Source: Nitrosomonas sp. (GTDB lineage: Bacteria; Pseudomonadota; Gammaproteobacteria; Burkholderiales; Nitrosomonadaceae). From it: 64,000 nt of DNA. The DNA lies in NCBI GenBank assembly GCA_024281995.1, contig JAMWZW010000001.1, forward strand, positions 372,001-436,000, in the 5' to 3' direction. The position numbers were made by a program, and so were the translations under genes. Shown one piece after another: positions 56,922 through 64,000 of the stretch (the stretch's first letter is position 1; every line of letters starts with the position of its first letter). A model generated the notes under the pieces. That model did no database searches. It was not told the DNA's origin and saw only the letters and a list, made by a program, of their open reading frames with translations.

Positions 56922-58163
56922 ATGAATAACTTAGAAGAAAAAAATGTTGCTTTAGTGAAACAGAATCATGAGCAAGTTGAGCCGATCAAAACCGTAACAG
57001 TGAATAATTGCAATATTACCTTGCTAGGAACTGCACATGTTTCGAAAGCCAGCGCAGACAAGGTAAAAGAGTTAATCGCTACAGGAAAATATGATGCGGT
57101 GGCTGTTGAATTATGTCCGAGTCGTCATAAGGTTATCGTTAATCCTGATGCGATGGCTAAAATGGATTTATTTCAGGTAATCAAAAATGGCCAAGCGAGT
57201 ATGGTCGCTGCCAGTCTTGCATTAGGCGCTTTCCAGCAGCGTATGGCAGAACAATTCGGTATTGAACCAGGTGCCGAAATGCGCGTTGCGATTAAAGATG
57301 CCCAAGCTGAAAAATTACCGGTTTTGCTAATCGATCGTGAAATTGGGACGACTATGAAGCGGATTTATCGTAGTGTGCCGTGGTGGAAACGCATAAACTT
57401 GTTTGCTGGCTTGATCGCCAGCGTGATCAGTAAGGAAAAATTCAGTGAAGCTGAAATTGAACGTTTAAAAGAAGGCGATGTTCTCGAAAGTTCTTTTTCA
57501 CAGTTTGCAGAAAATGAGAAAGAATTGTTCCGCCCGCTAATCAGTGAACGCGATGAATACATGACTGCTCGCCTTATTAAGGAATGTCAGGAAAGCAAAT
57601 ACCAGCATATCTTGGCGGTGGTTGGTGCCGGCCACCTAAATGGCATGGCGCAGCAGCTTGGAACGCAAAATATGGTCAATCCGGATGAACGAATTGCACA
57701 ACTCGAGATTATTCCGTCCTCCTCCCGCTGGTTCAAATATATTCCTTGGATGATTGTTGTGCTTATTCTTACAGGTTTTGTCATTGGCTTTATGCGCAGC
57801 CCGGAAATAGGCACTGCCATGATAATTGATTGGATTGTAATTAATGGCGGCTTGTCAGCTATAGGAGCAGCAATCGCTTTCGCTCATCCGCTGTCGATAG
57901 TGACTGCGTTTTTGGCAGCACCGTTGACATCCTTAAATCCAACCATCGGTGCAGGAATGGTAGTTGCGGCAGTAGAGGCCTACTTGCGTAAACCTAAAGT
58001 GGAAGATTTTAATCGGCTTAGAACCGACACTACCACCTTGAAAGGTTGGTGGAATAATCAGGTCACGCGAATATTGCTGATTTTTATTTTTTCTACGCTG
58101 GGTTCCGCCATTGGTACTTATGTGGCTGGATTTAGGATCTTTGAGCAACTAAGCAATAGTTAA
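56922..58163 (+). CDS. TraB/PrgY family membrane protein
   Basis: A 413-residue protein. The N-terminal domain carries the TraB motifs NITLLGTAHVSKASADKV (GTAH) and AVAVELCPSRH, and then AVVGAGHLNGM. The C-terminal part has three to four helices (WMIVVLILTGFVIGFM; ALGSAIGTYVAGF-like segments). TraB/PrgY proteins reduce peptide pheromone activity in enterococci and are thought to be metal-dependent peptidases of the tiki/erythromycin-esterase-like fold. The role in proteobacteria is unknown. The next gene, an ABC exporter, begins 19 bases on, so they may be one operon. Confidence 0.88.
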   Translation: MNNLEEKNVALVKQNHEQVEPIKTVTVNNCNITLLGTAHVSKASADKVKELIATGKYDAVAVELCPSRHKVIVNPDAMAKMDLFQVIKNGQASMVAASLALGAFQQRMAEQFGIEPGAEMRVAIKDAQAEKLPVLLIDREIGTTMKRIYRSVPWWKRINLFAGLIASVISKEKFSEAEIERLKEGDVLESSFSQFAENEKELFRPLISERDEYMTARLIKECQESKYQHILAVVGAGHLNGMAQQLGTQNMVNPDERIAQLEIIPSSSRWFKYIPWMIVVLILTGFVIGFMRSPEIGTAMIIDWIVINGGLSAIGAAIAFAHPLSIVTAFLAAPLTSLNPTIGAGMVVAAVEAYLRKPKVEDFNRLRTDTTTLKGWWNNQVTRILLIFIFSTLGSAIGTYVAGFRIFEQLSNS

Positions 58164-58182
58164 ATAAAAAGTATTACTGAGC

Positions 58183-60021
58183 ATGTTTGGTTTCTTTGAA
58201 CGCCTGATTTCTCCTTACCCGCCAGAGCATCCGGTTGAGCCGCCCAAAGGGTTGTATCAATTCTGCCGCCACTATATTCGCGGAATTGAATCTTATCTGG
58301 TGCTGCTCGCGCTATTGACGTCTCTCCTGGCTGTCAGCGAAGCCCTGCTATACAGTGTGCTCGGACAAATGGTCGATTGGCTGGCAGGGAAAAAAATTGA
58401 GCATTTCTTGGAAAGCGAATGGCCCATTTTGCTGGGCATGGCAATCTTCATTCTGATATGGATTCCACTACTGGTGCTCATGCATGCACTGGTAATCAAC
58501 CAAACGCTGATGGGGAATTTTCCGATGCGGGTGCGCTGGTTATCGCATCGCTATCTGCTTAATCAGAGTTACGCGTTCTTTCAGCATGAATTTAGTGGCC
58601 GGATTGCTACCAAAGTGATGCAAACTGCGTTGGCAGTGCGTGAAACAGTGCTGAAACTACTCGATGTCATTTTGTTTGTCACGGTTTATCTCACCACCAC
58701 CTTGTTTCTAGTGGTCAAAGCCGATCCCTATCTGTGCCTGCCGATACTGGCTTGGTTGTTTTCATACATCGGCATTTTGTCGTATTTTGTGCCGCGTTTA
58801 AAGCGTGTTTCCACCTTGCAAGCGGATGCGCGCGCGTTGATGACCGGGCGCATCGTCGATAGTTACACCAATATTCTGACACTCAAATTGTTCTCCCAAA
58901 GCCAGCGGGAATCAGCCTATGCAAAAAACGGTATGGAAGAATTTATGGCCACGGTGTATCCGCAAATGCGCCTGGCAACGGGACTGAATTTCAGTGTCTG
59001 GACGATCAATATGCTGATGGTATTTGCAACTGGCGCATTGGGATTGTGGATATGGCAACAAGGTGATATCAGCCCTGGCGCGATCGCCATCGTCATGAGC
59101 CTTGCGATTCGCATGACGGGTATGTCGCATTGGATTATGTGGGAAGTCAACGCCCTATTTGAAAATATGGGGACTGTGCAAGATGGCATGAACACGATTT
59201 CCCGGCCGCAACTCATCACGGATGCGCCCGATGCGGTTGACTTGAAAGTGCCGCAAGGTGCAATTGATTTCAATCAGGTTGGTTTTTCCTATCACCCGCA
59301 GCAACAGGCATCGCTTTCTATCTTTTGCGACCTCAATTTGCATATTGCCGCTGGTGAGAAAGTTGGCATTGTTGGCCGTTCAGGTGCGGGCAAGTCAACA
59401 TTTGTCAACTTGTTGTTGCGTTTCTATGATGTTCAACAAGGCAATATCACCATTGACGGCCAGGATATTCGTGCCGTTACGCAAGATAGTTTGCGTGCCA
59501 ATATTGCCATGGTCACACAAGATACCTCGTTACTCCATCGTTCGGTTCGTGACAATATTTTATTCGGCAGGCCGGATGCAACGGATGCACAAATGATTGC
59601 AGTCGCCAAGCAAGCGCAAGCTCACGAGTTTATCCAGGCATTACGCGATATCAAAGGCCGTACCGGTTACGATGCTCACGTTGGAGAGCGTGGTGTTACA
59701 CTTTCCGGTGGACAGCGTCAACGCATTGCTATTGCGCGGGTATTGCTGAAGAATGCACCCATTCTGGTGCTGGATGAAGCCACTTCTGCTTTGGATTCCG
59801 AAGTAGAAGGCAGCATCCAGCACAGCCTGTATCAACTTATGGAAGGCAAAACGGTGATCGCGATTGCGCATCGCCTTTCCACCATCGCGGCGATGGATCG
59901 GCTTATCGTATTCGACAAAGGCTGTATTGTCGAGCAAGGCAGCCATGCCAAACTGATTGCTAACAATCAGCTTTATGCGCAATTATGGAATCACCAATCG
60001 GGAGGATTCCTGGGGTTGTAG
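58183..60021 (+). CDS. ABC exporter, fused permease and ATPase
   Basis: A 612-residue half-transporter of the MsbA/multidrug type. Six helices cover about residues 35-320. The ATPase has Walker A GRSGAGKSTFVNLLL (near 396), the signature TLSGGQRQRIAIARVLLK (near 506), Walker B ILVLDEATSALDSE and the H-loop IAHRLSTIA. The periplasmic N-terminal lead RLISPYPPEHPVEPPKGLY resembles a subgroup of bacterial exporters of unknown cargo. It probably forms a homodimer. It is 19 bases downstream of the TraB-like gene. Confidence 0.9.
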   Translation: MFGFFERLISPYPPEHPVEPPKGLYQFCRHYIRGIESYLVLLALLTSLLAVSEALLYSVLGQMVDWLAGKKIEHFLESEWPILLGMAIFILIWIPLLVLMHALVINQTLMGNFPMRVRWLSHRYLLNQSYAFFQHEFSGRIATKVMQTALAVRETVLKLLDVILFVTVYLTTTLFLVVKADPYLCLPILAWLFSYIGILSYFVPRLKRVSTLQADARALMTGRIVDSYTNILTLKLFSQSQRESAYAKNGMEEFMATVYPQMRLATGLNFSVWTINMLMVFATGALGLWIWQQGDISPGAIAIVMSLAIRMTGMSHWIMWEVNALFENMGTVQDGMNTISRPQLITDAPDAVDLKVPQGAIDFNQVGFSYHPQQQASLSIFCDLNLHIAAGEKVGIVGRSGAGKSTFVNLLLRFYDVQQGNITIDGQDIRAVTQDSLRANIAMVTQDTSLLHRSVRDNILFGRPDATDAQMIAVAKQAQAHEFIQALRDIKGRTGYDAHVGERGVTLSGGQRQRIAIARVLLKNAPILVLDEATSALDSEVEGSIQHSLYQLMEGKTVIAIAHRLSTIAAMDRLIVFDKGCIVEQGSHAKLIANNQLYAQLWNHQSGGFLGL

Positions 60022-60244
60022 GATAAAGGTTGAAGTGAAATTCGCCATAATTTCGAATTCAGTACACCCGATTCGATCGTTGATTTTTCAGAAAGTAAAA
60101 TTCATTGGTATAAATGATACAAAAAAATTACCTAATGGATGGTTCATCGCTGCTGTATTCTCTGCTTAAATGAATAGATTCGTGGAATGCAATAAATTAG
60201 GTGGATAAAGCCTTATTTCTCTATTCTTTCAATCGTAACTTTGC

Positions 60245-62290
60245 ATGTTTAAATCGGGGCAATTTGAAATTGGCCCTATTTATCCGCATATGTCCCGAAA
60301 ATTTAGCTTATGTAGTGTTAATCTTCTTGTTAAAAGCGGATTGCTATTTGGTTTTTTTATTATCGTTGCTCCTCCTGTTTTGGCAACCAAACATTTGGAA
60401 CAGATGAGTCTGGAAGAATTGATGAATGTCAGTATCGTAGGAGCTTCCAAGTACGAGCAGAAACAACAGCAGGTCGCAGCTGCTGTCAGCGTAATTACAC
60501 GCCAGGATATCAGAAACTACGGTTGGCGCACATTAAACGAAGCATTGGCCAGTCTTCCCGGCATTCATACGACGTATGATTATCAATATGATTACTTAGG
60601 AATACGGGGGTTTGGCTTACCAGGTGATTTCACTACGCGTGTGTTGATGACGATCAATGGCAATCGCATCAACGAAGCGACCTATGACCAAGGGCCGGTG
60701 GGACGTGATTTTCCGCTGGATATCGATTTGATTGAACGGATTGAATTTATTCCCGGGCCTGGTAGCGCTGTCTATGGTCAGAATGCCATGCTGGGTGTGG
60801 TCAATATCATTACCCGCAAAGGATCTGATGTGAAAGGTGCTGAGCTTTCGGCTTCGTATCAAACTGCCGAAACCATGCCGCAGGAACGCGTAACTTTTGG
60901 TAAAAAATTCGACAATGGTATTGATGCGATCATTTCCTTCTCAGCCTTGCAGGCACGGGGAGCGGACCGCTTCTTTGATTATGGCGAAACAAATATTTCA
61001 GGTATCGCACATCGCTTGGATGGCGAAAACGTCAAGCAAGTATTTGCAAATGTATCGCGTGGCCCGCTTTCATTTGATTTTGTCTATGGAGACCGTAAGA
61101 AGGAAGATCCTACGGCTTCTTATTTTTCTGATCCGCTGGTTGCCGGACAATTTATACGGGATCGTCGCTTAAACACGCAAATCCAGTACAACGACAATTT
61201 TGCCAACAATACACTAAACGTTTTAGGCAGGTTGTTTTTGGGTAAATACGACTGGGATGGCCTTTATATCTATAGCGGCGAACGGACATTATCGACTGGC
61301 CCGAGTGACTGGCATGGTGCGGAACTGCGCTTACTTTCTACGGCGCTAACTCATCATACTCTGATGCTAGGGGTCGAATATCAATACAATACACGCATCA
61401 AGCAAACGTACCATAATTTGGATAATTCGGAAGACAGCAATATATTGATAAAAAGCTCGATGGTACGCACAGGGGTATATATCCAGGATGAATGGCGCAT
61501 TACCGATACGCTTTCAGCAACTGCCGGCTTACGCTACGATTTCAACAGTTGGATTAACAGCCGCTTCAGCCCGCGCGGCGCACTGATCTGGCAGGCGACA
61601 CCTAAAACGACTTTCAAAGCGCTTTATGGCCGCGCTCATCGTGCTCCCAATTCGTTTGAACGGGATTTTGACGATAGTATAACTCAGGTTGCTAATCCTG
61701 GCTTACGCGCTGAAATGGTTGATACGCTCGAGCTGGTTACCGATTATCGTCCCCAATTGAATATGAATCTTCGGGCTACCGCTTATGCATGGGATATGCA
61801 TAACCTCATTACTTTAGGAATAGATCCACTCTCTGAGCTTACTCAGTATCAGCAGTCACCAAAGAAAGTGTTAGCCAGAGGCGCTGAACTATCACTGGAT
61901 AAAACGTGGGATAGCGGAGTCAGGCTGCGGAGTAGTTACGGTATCCAGAATGCCGAACAGCAGGATGCGCACTTGCCCAATTCTCCTTACCATTTGGGCA
62001 AATTCAATGTTTCTATTCCGATTCCATTGATGACAGGTTTACGTGCGGGGTATGAATTGCAATATTTTGGCAAGCGCAAGACGCTTGATGGTTCGCACAC
62101 GGATGATTATGTACTCTCCAATCTTAATTTTGTAACGGATGTTCGCTGGGTGAAAGGGTTGGAAGCGTCTTTGAGCTTCTATAATTTATTTAAAGAAAAT
62201 TACCAGCATCCGGCTGCAGATATCAATTGGCAAAATAGTTTTGTTCAGCCAGGTCGGACCGTGCGTTTCAGACTGGATTACCGTTTTTGA
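60245..62290 (+). CDS. TonB-dependent outer membrane receptor
   Basis: A 681-residue receptor. A signal peptide ends near VLATKH (about residue 48, or 33 from the alternative ATG 60290). The plug domain has SLEELMNVSIVGASKYEQ, IRGFGLPGDFTTRVLMTING and FIPGPGSAVYGQNAMLGVVN. The beta barrel ends in an aromatic strand (TVRFRLDYRF) with the C-terminal Phe. MSLEELMNVSI receptors of this type often sit beside YfiR/DUF4154 genes, as here (12 bases). The ligand is unknown. Confidence 0.92.
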   Translation: MFKSGQFEIGPIYPHMSRKFSLCSVNLLVKSGLLFGFFIIVAPPVLATKHLEQMSLEELMNVSIVGASKYEQKQQQVAAAVSVITRQDIRNYGWRTLNEALASLPGIHTTYDYQYDYLGIRGFGLPGDFTTRVLMTINGNRINEATYDQGPVGRDFPLDIDLIERIEFIPGPGSAVYGQNAMLGVVNIITRKGSDVKGAELSASYQTAETMPQERVTFGKKFDNGIDAIISFSALQARGADRFFDYGETNISGIAHRLDGENVKQVFANVSRGPLSFDFVYGDRKKEDPTASYFSDPLVAGQFIRDRRLNTQIQYNDNFANNTLNVLGRLFLGKYDWDGLYIYSGERTLSTGPSDWHGAELRLLSTALTHHTLMLGVEYQYNTRIKQTYHNLDNSEDSNILIKSSMVRTGVYIQDEWRITDTLSATAGLRYDFNSWINSRFSPRGALIWQATPKTTFKALYGRAHRAPNSFERDFDDSITQVANPGLRAEMVDTLELVTDYRPQLNMNLRATAYAWDMHNLITLGIDPLSELTQYQQSPKKVLARGAELSLDKTWDSGVRLRSSYGIQNAEQQDAHLPNSPYHLGKFNVSIPIPLMTGLRAGYELQYFGKRKTLDGSHTDDYVLSNLNFVTDVRWVKGLEASLSFYNLFKENYQHPAADINWQNSFVQPGRTVRFRLDYRF

Positions 62291-62302
62291 GCGTATCGTA
62301 AT

Positions 62303-62869
62303 ATGGTACGCGGGCTTGCTAATCTCCATTTTGGAAAACATGCAGTGGAAATGTTATCTTCGGTCTTGCTATGGTGCAGTTTATTGGCCCTGGTACATTC
62401 ACCGCCAGTGCAAGCTGAGCAACCTTCCGAATACCGGTTAAAAGTGGCATTTTTGTACAATTTTGCTATGTATACCGAGTGGCCTAAACAATCTAGTCAG
62501 TATCTGGATTATTGTATTTATGGTGATGACCCTTTCGGTGAACATATAAAACATTTGCACCAGAAGAAAGTTGATCAGCAGGAAATAGTGGTCAAGTATC
62601 CGCAAAATTTAGATGCTTTGCCGACATGCCACGTTGTTTTTATTACTCGTTCTGTTATCAATAATCTTGACGATATTTTGAAACTACTGAATGGAAAACC
62701 GATATTGACCATTGCAGATTCACCCGGCAGTTGCCAACAAGGTATTATGCTCAATATGGCGATTAGTGGAGGAAAAGTGATTTTTGAAGCCAATCTTTCT
62801 GCTGCAAAGCAAAATGGTTTAAGACTAAGCGCTCAACTCCTCCGTTTTGCCAATGAAGTACTGCAGTAA
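62303..62869 (+). CDS. YfiR/DUF4154 family periplasmic protein
   Basis: A 188-residue protein with a signal region ending near VQAEQ (residue 38). The motif SEYRLKVAFLYNFAMYTEWP is the hallmark of YfiR-type proteins. GDDPFGEHI, CHVVFITRS and ILTIADSPGSCQQGIMLNMA follow. In Pseudomonas YfiR represses the membrane diguanylate cyclase YfiN under reducing conditions. Here it follows a TonB-dependent receptor, suggesting a signalling link between uptake and an inner-membrane partner, which is not visible in the next 290 bases. Confidence 0.9.
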   Translation: MVRGLANLHFGKHAVEMLSSVLLWCSLLALVHSPPVQAEQPSEYRLKVAFLYNFAMYTEWPKQSSQYLDYCIYGDDPFGEHIKHLHQKKVDQQEIVVKYPQNLDALPTCHVVFITRSVINNLDDILKLLNGKPILTIADSPGSCQQGIMLNMAISGGKVIFEANLSAAKQNGLRLSAQLLRFANEVLQ

Positions 62870-63156
62870 TGAAGGACTAATCAATGGGTACCTATGAATG
62901 AATCTTGTAGCCTTAAGGAAAGCGAAATGATAGGTGTGTGGCGCGATAACCACACCATCCACTAGGAATTTGAATAACGTAATGTCTTATGAAATACTTT
63001 TATATTTTTAATCTGCCAGATAATTCTTACACGTAGTTTTTACTTAATTATGAATGAAAAATTTAGTGTAGCGGACGACTTTTGCTGATTCTCCTAGGAG
63101 CAATCGGTGAATAAAGATGAAAACGTGAGAGAGCTACAAGAAATTGAGGGAATGAT

Positions 63157-63510
63157 ATGCCTATATTGAATAATGCTCAACTTGATCAATTGCGAAATTT
63201 AGATATTTCCGGAGAACGTAAGTTGGTTCAAAAGTTTCTACATGTCTTTCTTGATTCTGCGGAAAAATATATGTGTCAACTTGAGCAAGCGTTAGACAAT
63301 AATGATGCAGAGGCTTTATATCGAGCTGCACATACATTCAAATCCAGTGCGGCAAATATTGGAGCTGAAGATTTATCGAAACTGTTAGACCAATTGGAAG
63401 AATTTGGAAAAGCCAAAGAATTAGTAAATGCGAAATCACTACAAGCAACAATACAACAATATTATCAACTAGTAATCAACGAAGTAAAAGAAAAGCTTGA
63501 GAAATCATGA
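63157..63510 (+). CDS. Stand-alone histidine phosphotransfer (Hpt) protein
   Basis: A 117-residue four-helix Hpt domain protein. The phosphorylated His lies in YRAAHTFKSSAANIGAEDLS (HxxKSxxxxxGA). It passes phosphate between response-regulator receiver domains in a phosphorelay. The start has GAGGGAATGAT upstream. No histidine kinase or receiver gene is in the window. The HDOD gene follows after about 100 bases and the YfiR gene precedes it by 290, so the true partner may lie beyond the right edge. Confidence 0.93.
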   Translation: MPILNNAQLDQLRNLDISGERKLVQKFLHVFLDSAEKYMCQLEQALDNNDAEALYRAAHTFKSSAANIGAEDLSKLLDQLEEFGKAKELVNAKSLQATIQQYYQLVINEVKEKLEKS

Positions 63511-63606
63511 TGTTTGAAATTATTTGGATTTAATTGACAAGAAAAAAGTGCTTGCTGTTGAGATCTATAGATGATCATCGAAGTTACTTAGTCGAAAGGT
63601 TAGATA

Positions 63607-64000
63607 ATGAAAATCGCTGATGTTAACCAGTTAAAAATTAGTAACTTGTTGCCAAGCCCGAAAGGTGTTGCGCTAGCTTTGATGGAAGCTTGTCGGCGAG
63701 ATGATGTCACTATTGCAGAAATCACCCGGCTTGTTCAAACCGATCCAGCGCTTTCAGGTCGCTTGATACAAAGAGCCAACTCAGCCAATCAGGCGACGCG
63801 TACTATCACTTCTGTCACAGAAGCAATTTCGCGCGTGGGTTTGTCCACAGTGAAACAATTGGCAATGGGATTCTCGTTGATAGATCAGTATCAAAAGGGT
63901 TCTTGCAAGCAATTTGATTACCAAAGATTCTGGTTGCACTCGCTTCTCATGGCCATTGCGATGCAAGAGTTGGCAAAAGCCACACGAATATCGGCGCCTG
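63607..64000 (+). CDS. HDOD domain protein, truncated by the window end
   Basis: Open frame from ATG 63607 (GAAAGGTTAGATA upstream) through the last base. The visible 131 residues start KIADVNQLKISNLLPSPKGV and include VQTDPALSGRLIQRANSANQ and VTEAISRVGLSTVKQLAMGF. These are the typical N-terminal helices of HDOD domains, catalytically dead relatives of HD-GYP proteins used in signalling and swarming control. WLHSLLMAIAMQELAK continues the domain. A second domain could lie outside the window. Confidence 0.9.
   Translation, partial: MKIADVNQLKISNLLPSPKGVALALMEACRRDDVTIAEITRLVQTDPALSGRLIQRANSANQATRTITSVTEAISRVGLSTVKQLAMGFSLIDQYQKGSCKQFDYQRFWLHSLLMAIAMQELAKATRISAP

Noticed and set aside
62936-62955. 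Hairpin GTGTGG/CCACAC as a terminator of yfiR
   Set aside because: Six-base stem with no following T-run; too weak to claim.

Overview
The window looks like a chromosomal segment of a betaproteobacterium, most likely a Nitrosomonas-type ammonia oxidiser. This is inferred from moderately AT-rich DNA, the pyrR-pyrB-pyrC' pyrimidine operon next to coq7, yqgE and ruvX, a hopanoid transporter of the HpnN type, ispD-ispF-thpR-tsaB-rimI-udg in one operon, and the overall gene set. No ammonia-oxidation gene lies in the window, so the genus is an inference. No rRNA, tRNA or CRISPR array was recognised.

Region 1 (1-9.3 kb) holds ligA, a decayed pair (a SufR-like regulator with one in-frame stop and a divergent small membrane protein with two), an intact DUF2231 protein, then hpt-mtnP-def, which together fit purine salvage from methylthioinosine. 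A GT39-type membrane glycosyltransferase follows. Between 8.34 and 9.16 kb is a graveyard: the 3' end of a VOC/PhnB-type gene cut by the tail of an IS1380-type transposase, followed by a frameshifted head of an IS110-type transposase.

Region 2 (9.3-29.5 kb) is mostly housekeeping. It has a GlcF-like Fe-S protein with no GlcD/GlcE partner, coq7, yqgE-ruvX-pyrR-pyrB-pyrC' (the last lacking the dihydroorotase metal-binding HxH), prlC, mlaA, a rubredoxin-reductase-like flavoprotein, yciB-yciI, a parvulin, alr, lplT, the ispD-to-udg operon, and prfB with its programmed +1 frameshift.

Region 3 (29.6-42.1 kb) is the most interesting part and looks more GC-rich than the DNA to its left. ovoA-ovoB (ovothiol synthesis) is divergent from a compact run of nine genes. 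These are two rSAM/selenodomain-associated glycosyltransferases (TIGR04282 and TIGR04283 types), an ArsM-like arsenite methyltransferase, a radical SAM enzyme, a complete PstSCAB-type oxyanion ABC transporter, and a fusion of a VTT/TVP38 membrane domain to a MerA-like flavoprotein disulfide reductase. Together they suggest uptake of phosphate or arsenate and its conversion to methylated, possibly sugar-linked organoarsenicals, beside a thiol antioxidant pathway.

Region 4 (42.2-64 kb) has a HIRAN-like membrane protein, a glutathione peroxidase, a GST-like protein divergent from an HxlR regulator with an 18-base perfect palindrome between them, an APC permease, hpnN, a DedA protein, a Nudix-mnmA pair, small hypothetical genes (one extremely acidic), nudF, a stand-alone hypX, a lipoprotein, a TraB-family protein, an ABC exporter, and a sensory-looking run (TonB-dependent receptor, YfiR, Hpt protein, HDOD protein) that continues past the window end.
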